A stretch of DNA of 64,000 nucleotides from Flammula alnicola (GCA_015499995.1 JADNRV010000066.1:124001-188000), one strand, 5' to 3'; positions 47,405 to 58,347 are shown, numbered from the stretch's first letter. Notes: generated from the sequence alone by a model not told the origin. Made by a program: numbers and translations.

Positions 47405-49119
47405 ATGATACGTCCTCCTCCGCTTCAGCTCAAGCGTAAGTCCCGCTGTCTCCGTGCTCTGTTTGACGAGAGCGTGCATTGCAAAACATAGACTGACTCT
47501 TCTCCATACCTATTATTACAGTTGACAACAGGTTCCCACGTGAATATCTCTCCAACGTTCCTTTTGCCATGAGGATTGTTTCTAACCACTGCCTTCGGCC
47601 TCAGATCCAGTAAGGACTCCGAGTCAGCCGAAGTCAAAATCGTTTGTCTCGCAGCTTTACAAGGCAAGCTGGAAGAACCCCATCATCGCCGGTACGTCGG
47701 GTGCAGCTGTGTCGGCCACCCTCGAATGAAGTCACTCATCACTCAATGCAGTTGCTGGTCTCAACGGTTTACGATTCGCATTCGCGTAAGTGTTTGTTTC
47801 TCTGTAAGATGCATTGCTTACCATCATTTATCATCCAGTTCTGTTCGTACCTCTCCTGAATGACACTAACATGTTCTTCATTCTGATATCCTCTGTAGCA
47901 CAATGCTTTCTTAGATGCGGTCGTTGACGATGCGGGTAAGTCATCCCATCTCGTAACCTCTGACCGACCCAACCTGTTCTCATATCCCTTATATTGTAGA
48001 GGTTGCTGAAAACCTTACCAAGGTTTCGATCGCGCTGGGCGTGATGTACATGATTGCCTTCCTCATTGAAATATACGGTATCATTGGTGTTTCAATGGTA
48101 CGTAACCTTAACCTCCTACGGGAGGAGACCTTCGCCGACCCATATCTCCTCTCCTACAGCAACGGTTGAGCTTGATCCGTGTCTACCTGTACCTCACATT
48201 CTTTGCTTCCGCGTTGGTGACAGGCGCTGGTGTCCTAAATGGCGTCTCATATTTTGCCTTCGCTGTGAGTTAACTTTCCCAGTGTCTCGCCATCCGTTAC
48301 TCAACGCTTTTTGCTGGTTCAGGAGGAACTCATGTGGGAATGCATCTCACTGGCAACTGAAGGTCGGGCATATGAGAAATCATTATTCGTCAGTGTTTTT
48401 GATGCCTCAATCGACTCCACGGACCAAAACTGATATAAAATGTAACCAACAGCGCTCGCGACCGTGGCCCGGATCTGTGTTCGCAGTCAGAGAAAGTGAA
48501 GCCCGGAAACGTACGTGCATCTATATTCTTTCCCCTCCTTCATGGATCATCTAACGACTGAATCCCATCCGTAGAATGCGTCTACGCCTGGGTGCACCAA
48601 TCATGGTCCCAAGTCGCCTCCGTGTTCCTCTTCTCCCTCGTCCCCGCCGTGATATACTACCTCTTGGTGTACACATACTACCGCCAAACCACCGACCCTA
48701 AACACTCCGCCAACCTGCTACACAACAGGTCGGGAGGACGGTCCACTCGGGAAGCCACCTATTCCCAAGTAGGGAGCAGCTCCAGCCGTCTCGCAGGCCC
48801 TAGTAGACCACAGTCTACCACTCGACAGAGGGCCGGGGCGTCGCGTCGCGCTCAGGTACAGAGGTCGCTGCGGGGTGTTGGGGTCGGTGCTAGCACCAGC
48901 GGCAGCAGTACGAACGGCACTGCAGCCGTTGTCGGCGCCAAGAGGACCTTCACATCGAGAAGTCTGAAGCGGGACCACAGGCCGCCGCCGCTCTTGCAAA
49001 GCCCATCGCCCGTGGGTTTGGGCCTGACGCCAGGACCTCCGTCGTACAGACCCTCGAGAGTGTATGCGGCGTTCGCGGCCCCGGTGCCCTCTGACTCAGA
49101 ATATGATAAATTTGTGTGA
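47405..49119 (+). CDS. Multi-span membrane protein of unknown function, two apparent one-base slips
   Basis: About nine exons give MIRPPPLQLKLDNRFPREYL, SNVPFAMRIV, then LYKASWKNPIIAVAGLNGLR, FAFAHNAFLDAVVDDAEVAE and four hydrophobic spans: SIALGVMYMIAFLIEIYGII, RVYLYLTFFASALVTGAGVL, a short NGVSYFAFA and SVFLFSLVPAVIYYLLVYTY. The long hydrophilic C-terminus is rich in Ser, Arg and Gly (SSSRLAGPSRPQS, TRQRAGASRRAQVQRSLRG) and ends SDSEYDKFV. Two joins work only if a G is restored at the donor sites near 47610 and 47785 (CAG/GTAAGG and GCG/GTAAGT). A four-span plan with a cytosolic tail is shared with the gene at 40167-41727, but I see no sequence identity between them. Confidence 0.7.
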
Positions 49120-50122
49120 TGTTGGATCTGCATGCATCTACTCGTTTATCGTTACGGACCTTGGGGTACTCGGACCACCCTACAGCCCATTGTAGTAGCC
49201 TTCAATCGATACACTTGTGATATCCATTCCCATTGACATGTAAGCAAATATCAGTCGAGGTAAGTCGCATTCTCACTCCTCAAAATTTATTCATTTTGAG
49301 TTCATAAAATAATCCTCCTATACTCTCCACATTATACGGGCCTAGGAAATATTCAAGTCTGATTACGATACTCGAATGACGAACATACATCACGTGTACT
49401 ATGTCTATAGAATGTGCTCTGCTCAAATGCTCTATCTCCTCGAGTTAAGAGTGGAACATGAAGAAAGCTGTTTGAAGTCAATTGTGGAAACTTGAACAAG
49501 TTTCTATGCTTCGCAAGAATTTCTAAATTTAGGATCGCGATGTACAATATAATTCAGAGGGGTGGGCGCCAGGTGGGAGTATCCATCGGTATGAATCCTT
49601 GTGTATCCAAAGGTATAGGCGTAGCAGATGTCTACCTAGATATTCGCCGGTTAGATGGTAACCGCAACGCACTGTCAGGGTTGTTGGACGGCAGTGCAGT
49701 CGTTTCAAAGATATTAAAATTGATAGAAGTAACGAGGAACCTTGCACTTATGCTGAACTGTCGAGTCTCAACTAAGTCAATAAAAACATCTACAGGTGGA
49801 GATTATGCATTGGGCCCATGGTTCCCGTTGCTTGGAGTCTGCATAGATGAAGAAAAGAAGTAACTAACAATATTATTATCCCTGCAAGCGCAGTTTCGCC
49901 AGTGTTTCTTGATTTCGCTCTTACCTGAGTCCAGTAGTAGTATTCACGGGAAGAAATGTATTGAGCCCATGGATACTCTTGAATAGTATTATTATTGGAC
50001 TCAGTATCCAAGTTGAATGGCTAGATTTGTATAAAAACCACTGCGTACCGTTCAGCTCTAAATATCTCACCTCGAGCTTCCTGCTTCTCTCATTCTTCTT
50101 CACCATCACCAACAAAAGTACA
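49120..50122. other. 1.0-kb gene-poor stretch
   Basis: An open frame of 123 codons at 49492-49863 shows no motif or signal. The rest is AT-rich. The final 100 bases hold the promoter of the small secreted protein gene. Confidence 0.45.
50030..50036 (+). promoter_or_regulatory. TATA box of the small secreted protein gene
   Basis: TATAAAA lies 93 bases upstream of the ATG at 50123 and is followed by a pyrimidine-rich leader (CTTCCTGCTTCTCTCATTCT). This is a strong fungal promoter layout and fits a highly expressed small secreted protein. Confidence 0.6.
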
Positions 50123-50408
50123 ATGCAATTTTCCGGCAAATTCATTGTGCTGCTCACTGCTCTGGTAGCATCTGCCTCCTTCATCGAAGCGCGCTGCGGG
50201 GTGAATTTTGACCATACCTTCCTTTAAATTGAAATCATTTAACTAAAGAACAATATTTTGTAGAATAGTGGACTCCCAGACGATTGCCCTGATGTACCTC
50301 TACTTCCTTACTGTTTAAACCATCGAAGACAGTTCTGACGAACATCCATAGAACTCCTGTGGCTCGGCCGCCTTCGGGTGCTTCTCTTGCAATTCTGGAA
50401 ATTGCTAG
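50123..50408 (+). CDS. Small secreted cysteine-rich peptide, 54 aa
   Basis: Three small exons (50123-50200, 50264-50293, 50352-50408) join in phase 0 through canonical introns. The first 22-24 residues are a textbook signal peptide (MQFSGKFIVLLTALVASASF, then IEAR). The mature part is about 30 residues, starts CGNSGLPDDCPD and ends CGSAAFGCFSCNSGNC, with six cysteines that could form three disulfides. No family is recognised. Size, cysteine content and promoter suit a secreted effector-like or antimicrobial-like peptide, which is inference only. Reading straight through intron 2 would give a different end without the extra cysteines; the cysteine-rich form uses all splice sites. Confidence 0.7.
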
Positions 50409-50711
50409 ATGTACGTACCAGCTCTTATACCAGCTCGGTTGGAAAGATTCCATGTCGCCAATCTTAATCGATCATCCAGAACTTATCGAGGCCAACATGT
50501 GAATGGGATAATTGTCAGTTGGGATGCGGAATCACGAGCTCGAGAGCGAACGGAAATCGGGGTCAGCCGGGCGTCGGTGGTGAAATAGTCAGAGAAATGA
50601 ATAGGATGTAGGCCTTTAATAACCCGGTTCTGCGGTATAAATAGAGTCAACACTTGAATAAGCGCTGGATTGCTTAAAAACCATTTGGACTGACGCTAGC
50701 GATTAACTCCA

Positions 50712-51337
50712 TCAATGTTTGCAACCAATGATCTGCACGAATTTCCACTGTAGTGAGACGACAGCGACATCCTTTCCCTGGATTGTTGGTTCATGTTCAC
50801 TGGCGGCCGCGTTGTTCACTGGCTTGACGAACTCGCGCATCTGGTTTGCGAGCGATCGGGAAAAAATGGAAGGATCGTTCCACCACGGCCGCAATACGAT
50901 CTTATATCTCAGGCGCTAACAGGGAGAGCCAGCGCCGAACCTAGAGAGAAAACAGGGAGGCCGCTAATATTCCAGCTTTCTCGTACATCTCGGCGATGGC
51001 TTTGTGATGGCGGTTTTGCCGGCTCAGCTGGTCCATACATCCACATGATGCGACGTTTTTTTAGGATCCTGCGCCCAATCCATGATCTCCTATAGAATGG
51101 CCTCGCGGGTGCGGGGTAACATTTTGGGGGATCGGGGCGTTTATCAGCGTCGTGGTAGGCGCCAAGGGAAATGTTTTGGGCGAGTAGCTTCGTGTCCTCT
51201 ACCGTGAGTATTGCATAGGTGATCAGTCCTTCCGTCGCACTGAGTTGATTCTTAGGCATACCTCGCTGTCTTGTGTTAGAGCCTGCAGCTGAGAAGGTGC
51301 CGCCTGTAATTAGCAAGTTCTGCACATTGTCGAGCAT
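50712..51337 (-). pseudogene. Remnant of an NLR-like gene (NACHT NTPase N-terminal part)
   Basis: The minus strand starts MLDNVQNLLITGGTF, the N-terminal signature of the agaricomycete NACHT/NLR-like family, followed by RPDPPKCYPA and IMWMYGPAEPAK, a damaged P-loop (usual form GPAGxGKT). Downstream pieces in other frames read KAIAEMYEKAGILAASLF and NDPSIFSRSLANQMREF, both typical of the family. At least two frame changes and a changed Walker A Gly/Lys region show that it is dead. The C-terminal part with repeats is absent. Intact members are signal-transducing NTPases involved in self/non-self recognition. Confidence 0.75.
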
Positions 51338-52187
51338 GCATGTCGTCCGGAGTTGTGTAGATTCACGCTTTCAGACGGGGCAAAACGAACTAGAAAAAGC
51401 AGATTAGAACACACAACAGAATACTTATTCAGAGCATACCTGGAGTCGAAAGATGTAAAGGAGGTTCAACTTGTAAGCGGGAAAGGAACGAGCGGGGCGT
51501 CATGTTGTCCCACAAAGCCTGAGCAGAGCAGTGAAACTAAAATGAGAGAATGGAGTAAAGTGTACAGACCTCGCATTCCATGATGAACGACGTAAAGCAT
51601 TTATTTCTTCCCATTTCTATTCTGTCAATAATTTCAGAGGGGTAAATCACACTAGTGACTATCTCATGTCCGAGTTTTGTGGATTTGAGCGGCGAATAAT
51701 GATAACAACCGTTCGCCTAGAACTTATGGGAGCAGAATCAGATCTGTAGTAACTTGACGGACGCTTGCGCAGGTGTGAAGGAATGTTCCTACAAGAGAAT
51801 GTCTATTGGAAGTGATTCCTGGGACTCTTGGAAATGGCACTTGAATCCAGTCGTGAAGGGTCCTACAACGGCGAGTCATAATCCACAAAGAAAATAGGTT
51901 CCCAGGCAGAGCGTCATGTAAATGGCATAAATGGGCATCCCTAAAGAACGTTGACAGCGAGTATGAATTGCACATCATATACGCTGCATAATATCCCTCG
52001 GCAATCCAGATCTTGAGCATCCCAAAAAGGAAGTACAAAACGAGTTCACCAAAATGTGTTGCTCGCATAGAAAAAAATGTTTCGATTGTGCAGGACATAT
52101 CATGGGGTGCGCATGCGGAAGCATATGGGATTGTATGCGTAAAGACAAAAAGACAGGCCAACGGGGGGAGGGGAAACAACCGACAGA
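51338..52187. other. Intergenic
   Basis: This is the 3' flank of the eL31 gene and the region upstream of the NLR remnant. A 155-codon minus-strand frame (51724-52191) begins at a GTG overlapping the eL31 stop and is not supported. Confidence 0.45.
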
Positions 52188-52808
52188 TCACTCCGCATCG
52201 ACAACCACCGTTTGCAGGCCCTTTTCCACGAAAATAAGGATCGATCGCACAGCTAAGAACCGTGAAATACGCACCTTGAATGAGGTTACGGGCACATGGG
52301 AAACGTATGTGTAGAGCTTCTCCTTAGCACCCTCATCATCGTTACGTTTTCCTGGAAGAGTGCAATAACATCAATATACTGCAAAATCGAGTTCCACCTT
52401 ATAAGCACGCACTCTCGAGCTTGACCCGCAGTCTGTGAGGAACAGTCTTGATGCCCTGCGCCCAGACGGCCTGGTTGAGTTTGGGGTCAAGTCGCACATC
52501 TGATGTTCCCATTGTCTTTTGAGCGAAGTCAACAACGGACTTGACGGCCCAGGGGGCACGCTTTTTGAAGGAACGGCCATGCACGAGCTTGTGGAGATGG
52601 ATGGTGTACTCGCGGGTCACGACATCCTGGAGCGCAGAGCGAGTCTTGCCGCCTGTCTGTCAACGCCGACCGAGATAATGAGTGCTTAGTTTCGCGCTTT
52701 TCTTTCGGTCAACAACGAACCTTTTTCTTGGTTGCGGTTGGTGCCTAGACACGTATGAATCGTCAGCTATGTTTACTGTTCACAAACGACAAGGGCTCGC
52801 CGTACCAT
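52188..52808 (-). CDS. RPL31: 60S ribosomal protein eL31, 126 aa
   Basis: Five exons on the minus strand give a complete eL31. The first coding exon is just the ATG (52806-52808), followed by APTATKKK, then [80 protein letters not shown] and the final exons [20 protein letters not shown] and [10 protein letters not shown]. It is a structural protein of the large subunit near the peptide exit tunnel. The single-codon first exon and the length match other basidiomycete eL31 genes. Confidence 0.95.
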
Positions 52809-53434
52809 GTCTTGCGGATGTCGGTGTCGATGAGCAACGGTTGTGAAATCGTAATGTTTATTTGGTGCAGGTCTGTTGTGTAAACAAAGTAAGGTTCAGG
52901 TGGCTTGCTAGTATTATCGGCAATATCCGGAGCACCTGGCCATTATCTTCTAGAAACAACAGAGCCAAATAGATCAATCATGCGATCATTTTTGATTCCT
53001 GATCAGAACGAACAACAATGGACCCAAATTTAGACAATCCTTTGTGCCTTTGTCCCGACTATGAACCTCCCATTATCTGCATAGTCTATCGCTGTGAGCC
53101 ATTGTCTTAACGATTTACCTTCGCTTTATCTGAACCCTTGTTAACTATGATAGCCAAGAAATTCTTATTGTACGCGACTCGGAGAATCACCGATGCCATG
53201 TGGGCGGGAGAGAAATCGAATTCTCACCCGTGTACAATGTAGGGTCGTCTAATCAGGAACCAATGAATGTTCCCTGATATCCCATGGTCTCCGTTTGTAT
53301 AAAGCCACTCGCGATCTTCCATTTTTTCCTCAGCTCCTCACTCGAGTTTCTTCCCGCCTTCGACTTTCGACCTTCGAACCAGTCCTTAGCCTTCGCATTT
53401 TCGCTCTCTACCGATCTTTGACAACCAGAACACA
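52809..53434. other. Divergent promoter region of eL31 and the CFEM gene
   Basis: Two start codons face away from each other across 626 bases. The right half is pyrimidine-rich (TCCTCAGCTCCTCACTCGAG), with TATAAA at 53298-53303, which suits the strongly expressed CFEM gene. No other gene is seen. Confidence 0.5.
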
Positions 53435-54064
53435 ATGCGTTTCTCCACCGTTGCTTTCACCCTTTTCGGCGCCGCTGCTTCTGCATCCGCCTCTACCCTC
53501 TTTGGTCGCCAGTCCACCTTGCCAAGTAAGCACCAAGCGCACAATCTCATCCCCGCCTTACATTTAACATTTTCTTCCCCTCGCAGCTTGCGCTGTCGCA
53601 TGCACTACGAGTGCTGACCTCGGCGGCTGTGTTGCCACTGACACCCACTGCTTGTGCACAAACCCTGCCTTCGTCAGCAGCACAACCACCTGCATTGAGG
53701 CCGCCTGCACGGGCGCTGACCTCCAAAATGCCCTCACATTCTCCCAACAGCTCTGCCTCGCAGTGGTGCGTTTATTCACCTCAACATCGACGCGTCGCGA
53801 CGCATTATCTCACGCTCTCTCTTCCTTTCTCTTTAGGGTGTCACCCTGACTGCCTCATCCACCGGCTCTGCTGCCCCAACCGCCACCTCCCCGTCTGGAT
53901 CCTCTGCCAGCACCACCGCAGCTTCTGCTACATCCGCTACGACCAAAGCTGCTACGACCACCGCTGCACCTTCAACTACCCCTTCCAGCGCTGCTATTTC
54001 AGCACGCCAAGTCAACGCCTTTGCTGGCCTCGCCGCCGCCGGCCTCGTCGCCCTTGCGCTCTAA
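53435..54064 (+). CDS. GPI-anchored CFEM-domain protein, 165 aa
   Basis: Three exons (53435-53525, 53587-53765, 53837-54064) give 165 aa. The N-terminus is a signal peptide (MRFSTVAFTLFGAAASASAS). Residues about 31-88 hold a CFEM domain with eight cysteines (CAVAC, GGC, DTHCLC, TTTCIEAAC, QLC) and the Asp before CLC that binds haem iron in some fungal CFEM proteins. A Ser/Thr/Ala-rich stalk follows, then a hydrophobic tail (VNAFAGLAAAGLVALAL) typical of a GPI-anchor signal. It should sit on the plasma membrane or in the wall. CFEM proteins act in haem capture, adhesion or host interaction; which applies here cannot be told. Confidence 0.93.
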
Positions 54065-55264
54065 CAGGCTTCTCCATGCGACGCACCACCCCCACGCGTC
54101 CTTCGTACTTTTACTACCCATTCTCTTCGGTCATTTTCTAGTCGATTACCCGGGAAACGCGAGCGTTTGGTAGCCCTTTCTTCTGAAGTATATATTTAAC
54201 CTTAACAAGTATTGTATTTCTTCCATTGCAATGAACCACTGCATGTATACTCACCAATGCTATACCCCACATATATCCCGTCGAATTTGGTCCCTTTTCA
54301 ACCTGATTTGATGTGCTGCTTTTGAGTTTTGAGCCACGCGACGCGAGAACTTGAACGTGTCTTCATTCCCACCGTCGCGTCTTTTTTTGCGATCTACATA
54401 TCAACTTCATAATTTTAGAGACAACATGGAAGATAGATTCTTCCAAGCAACTACTTACCATATACGTCCTCATAACTGCACAACATCTAGACTCCAGGTT
54501 CCATTGAATCTTCGTTATTTAAATCAGAGTGTCAGGCTTGATGGATAATCAACAAGAGCCAGAATTCAGTTCTCACTTATTCAGTCCTCTGTTCCTATCA
54601 ACTCCCAACTTCAGAGGCTCCGACTACTTACATGTCTTGGATGACCCTTCCTTTATTTAAATTATAGGGAGCGGCGAATCGTAGATCAGATCATCAGACC
54701 TCTAGGCTCCATTGTTGACCAAAACATTGACCTCGGGACCCAAGAGATATCGACGGTACCGGTAATACTAACGTCACAGTGGACGCGATAAGCGTTGTCT
54801 CTCTCAACCTGCACCTGATTGGCACGTCTGATGTACTTTCCAGCATTTCTGATCTGCCACGGACGCAACCGTCTCGGACCCGCTTACTTACGAGCTCTTA
54901 CACTGGCAAATTCTATTGTGGGCGCTCGGACTAAATGTGGCTCCTAAACGTCGTAAGGTTCTCTAGACTCTCCGCCTTCCCAGCTCAACTTCCATACGTA
55001 CCTTCACTAATTAATTCGAAAGAGAAGCTTTGCAATGTGTGCCTTGACACTGTATTATAAGCACCCAACACCGACATCTCCCCGCCGGGGCCCGCACGCA
55101 TCCAGTGGCAGTTTTCCTGTCAAACCAGCTTACTTCTTGTTGTTCTTGTCGTTTCACCAACTCACGACTTTTTGCACGAGATTTAGAAGGATGCTGAGAT
55201 AAGATCTATGTACGCCCACAATTTTCGCTGCCAGGTGACCAGTGATTGACTGAAAAGACGCGAT
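54065..55264. other. 1.2-kb gene-poor stretch
   Basis: This is the CFEM 3' flank and sequence leading into an F-box fragment. Short open frames on both strands are without motif. Part of the right end may be decayed sequence of the same F-box gene. Confidence 0.4.
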
Positions 55265-56230
55265 ATGTATGTCCTCTCAGAGCATTTATTGCCCAACAGC
55301 CTGAGACTCTTCAGCTGGGAAGATCCATTCTACTGCCTTCTAGCCGCCTGCCTGACATCCAATATTTTCCCCCAACTCTGTGAGCTTCACATTGCTCGCA
55401 GATTCATGCGGCCAACATATGGCATGTACGCCGCACGGATCGATATCGAAATTTTAAATAGTGATGTGCCGGCTCCGGCCTGAGGCCAGAAGCCGAGCCA
55501 AGCCGGGCCCAAAAAAGCCGGGCCAAGCCGGGCCAAAGGTATTGGCCTGGAGCCGGCTTTGGCCCGGCCTGAGGTTTTGAAAAGCCCGAGCCGTCGGCCC
55601 AGGCCGGGGCTTTCTGCAGATTTTTTTTTGAGTTTTAACGGAGAAAAACTGACCTTGGAGTAACCAAAACTCACTTTTTGTACTGTACTTTCACGAAAGT
55701 TTGATCTAATAATAGTTTAAAGTCAGTTTGATGGTCAATTGATCGTGTGGTAATGGTGGCCATGCATTGACGGACAAGTCCGGCTGAGTTTGAAAGTCCA
55801 TCAATGTTCATTTTGGGTGCGAAAACATGTTGCAAGTGGTATTGCACGTTGCCAACATGTCTTAGGTATGCGTACAATAGTTAAATATGTAATTTAGAGT
55901 TGTGTCTACACGTAGATATCAAAATATTTCTATTATATTATATTTTAACAAATTTATCAACAAAGCCCCGGCTTGAGCCAAAGCCGGGCCGGGCCAAGCC
56001 TGATTTCCGGCTTTTGGCCCGGCTCGTGATTTGACAAAGCCTGAGCCGCCCAAAGCCGGGCCAAAGCCGGGGCTTTCAGGCCAAGCCCGAGCCGGCACAT
56101 CACTATGAATCGAAAAATGTCGCCGATCACGATCATATTATCACCTTCACGCGACGCGGAAGCTTCTTCACAGTGCTCGCGTTTTCAATGCCGTTGGCGC
56201 TTCGAATTCTTCCACTGACGGTCGTGTTCT
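55265..56230 (+). pseudogene. F-box/LRR gene fragment split by a MITE
   Basis: Left of the inserted repeat the plus strand reads LLPNSLRLFSWEDPFYCLLA, FPQLCELHIARRFMRPTYGM and YAARIDIE. Right of it the reading continues SKNVADHDHIITFTRRGSFF and TVLAFSMPLALRILPLTVVF. The two halves read as one protein segment of the LRR type found in agaricomycete F-box-like proteins, interrupted by the 647-base element at 55459-56105. No F-box and no complete gene is present, so it is a relic. Confidence 0.5.
55459..56105. mobile_element. MITE with hAT-like ends and AGCCGGGCC subrepeats (647 bp)
   Basis: The ends are perfect inverted copies: TAGTGATGTGCCGGCTC at 55459 and GAGCCGGCACATCACTA ending at 56105. 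Both terminal thirds are GC-rich with many copies of AAGCCGGGCC in mirrored orientation, and the middle is AT-rich without a gene. TAGTG ends and GGGCC subterminal repeats resemble non-autonomous hAT elements. The flanks do not show a perfect 8-bp duplicate, but ATCGAAA occurs a few bases outside each end (55445-55451 and 56109-56115). Confidence 0.8.
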
Positions 56231-56630
56231 GATTCTGATACGTCCTAAACTCATTTTTATCTCCTGGTTAGTATTCTACTATGAAAGTTCAAATTAAATC
56301 TCTGGCTATGAATCCTATGATTGAAGAGTCCTGATGAAGTTGGAGGATCCTTCGCCCACAAACCGAAGCTGCTTTCTGGCAGGCGAATGAGAGGTTTTCT
56401 CCTCATTATCCTTATCTGAGTACCCGACACATGAAGGGAATGGTCTTATAAAATATTTCATTCGATTGCATGTTATCGACAAGTCTACTTAAGTATACTA
56501 TAAATCGAAGAGGGACTTTCTCACGCGAGAGACAAACACCTGTCACAATTGGTCACAGACAAACAAGTCACCGTCTTTGCCCATACACGTCTCTCTGCCG
56601 TTCGACATCTAGGCCCGGCCCAACGGCACG

Positions 56631-56647
56631 CCCGTGCGAAGCACGGG
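56631..56647. repeat. Hairpin resembling a Helitron 3' end
   Basis: CCCGTGC-GAA-GCACGGG is a perfect 7-bp hairpin followed after a few bases by CGCTCGT. In fungal Helitrons a similar GC-rich hairpin lies shortly before a CTAGT or CTRR terminus; here that would need one base change (CTCGT). No 5' end or Helitron protein is seen. Confidence 0.35.
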
Positions 56648-56688
56648 TCACGCGCTCGTCCTTCTTAATTTGCTCGGGTTGTTCTCTG

Positions 56689-57945
56689 CAGTGTTGTCAA
56701 GGTCAGTCTAGTCTTGTCTGAAAATCCGTCACATGGGAGGGCAGTGCAACCGGTCACAACCATTAGACAACAAATTGTAGTCTTTGATTACAATCATTAC
56801 ATTATTTTAGTTGCCGGATTGAGATAGCGTGATGGACAACAGAACACGACAATATTTACGCGCTCGCCATGAGCGTCGATAATGCGTATGGAGGGTCCTC
56901 TACAGAAGAGACAGCCTCTAATTCAATTGAACACCTCGCGCATCCCGAACGCATTCTGATACGCTCAGGGCCATAGGCAGAGTCGGGTTGATATCGAAGG
57001 CTCAGGCTCTGGGCAGCCTCGCTTGAAGGCTAAAAGGCCTCAATAGACTGATTTTCAGAGCGCCAGCCACAGCCTTTGACAGCTTCAAGGGTTTTTACAA
57101 TATTCTGGTCTCGAGGCTTCTGCCCAGGAGCCATGCCAGAAGGAGGGAAAAGTGAACAATATTGAGCGATACGATATTGCGCGTTGATGCGCCGCGGGCC
57201 GATGTGACCCACCTGTGACGCCGGCGATCAAACGATTTTGAGGCTACAAAATGAGCAGAGAATGAGACGTCGTTTTGCGTCACAGCCAGTCTCACCTGCC
57301 CGAGGTTTTAAAATACGAAAAATTCATATTTAGGTACTTAGGATCCTACTAAACATAATTTGTCTACTAAACTGGCCTCGGAAATGCTCTCAGCCGACAG
57401 TATAAATTATTTGGCCAAAAGTCGACACTGCCCTGATGAAACACGGACCTTGTTATAAGCCCCTCTCACGTTGTGAGAGGGGATTTGATTGAGCCTAAAG
57501 GTCAGTCAATAACGGTCAAACTTTGACCGTCAATGATCGACCGTCAGTAAGCTGGCCCGGTCAGTCAAATTATTGACTGGTCAGTGACTCTTTTTATGAT
57601 ATTAACGGCGTAGATGCATGTCTGCCCCATTTTTTTGACAGAATATTGTTCCTAACGACAATAGTTCCATATTGCAGACATCTTTTTATCCGTCAAGTTC
57701 AATTTCCGACCTTCTTTTCGAAATTCTCCATGAAATCATATAATAATAGTAATTCATAAATTTTTTTGTCATTTCAATCGAGCCTCAGCTCGCCGTCCTC
57801 AATGTTGCCTGGGGTCGAGATTTTTAGTCAGCCAGTCCGGTATCTTCAATCACGGTCAGTAGGGTCAGTTGTTGACCATTGACTTTGACCGTACTGACTG
57901 ACTAGTATTGACTGACGCCGTCAGACGGCGTCAATGACAACACTG
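56689..57945. mobile_element. Non-autonomous hAT-type element with 8-bp target duplication (1257 bp)
   Basis: The left end CAGTGTTGTCA and the right end TGACAACACTG are an 11-bp terminal inverted repeat. Directly outside lie identical 8-base copies of GTTCTCTG (56681-56688 and 57946-57953), the duplication size of hAT transposons. Many GTCA/TGAC words cluster near the right end and at 57499-57592. No transposase is encoded, so the element must depend on one elsewhere. The GTCA block at 57499 matches the left end after an internal copy of GGTCAGTC, so the 56709-57499 segment may be a later nested insertion. Confidence 0.88.
57460..57482. repeat. Perfect 10-bp hairpin followed by CTAA
   Basis: CCCCTCTCAC, loop GTT, GTGAGAGGGG, then twelve bases on comes CCTAA. 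It lies at the right edge of the possible nested insertion within the hAT-type element. A hairpin just before CTRR is the Helitron 3' pattern, but the next base is A and not T, so this stays a suggestion. Confidence 0.45.
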
Positions 57946-57953
57946 GTTCTCTG

Positions 57954-58347
57954 CACCATATCACCATTGAGCGCTCTTTGTCTGACACAGAAGCTTCCTC
58001 TGTTGGAATATTGGGAGGTTGTGCGAGCGTGCGTGATGCACCAGTCAACGTGCGTCGGGAATTCAATCCCGTGATTTTCATTGCTAGACCTAAGACTACA
58101 TCAGCCGGTCATTGTGTACTTTAGTCCCCATCCGTTTGCCCTCCTATGTTCACAGAGGCCAACCGGAATTCAACATTTCTCTGCTTCCCTCGGTCCGATC
58201 TTGAGATGATCGTGCACTTGCAGATTTGATTTCAACATCCTCCTGGTCTGAAGAACAATACCGGCACTACAAAACCATTGAAGGGTCCAAAATCATCTGT
58301 ACTGTACATGATGCAGTCATTTTACTTAAGTCTTTAACTTGAAGTCG
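57954..58347. other. Intergenic
   Basis: Between the MITE and the 3' end of the F-box gene. Nothing is supported here. Confidence 0.5.

Noticed and set aside
49492..49863. 123-codon plus-strand frame
   Set aside because: No recognisable domain, signal or neighbouring exons.
51724..52191. 155-codon minus-strand frame after eL31
   Set aside because: It starts at a GTG overlapping the eL31 stop codon, has no family motif and lies in the 3' flank of a highly expressed gene.
55387..55674. Gly/Pro/Leu/Ala-rich minus-strand frame
   Set aside because: It is the translation of the AGCCGGGCC subrepeats of the MITE.
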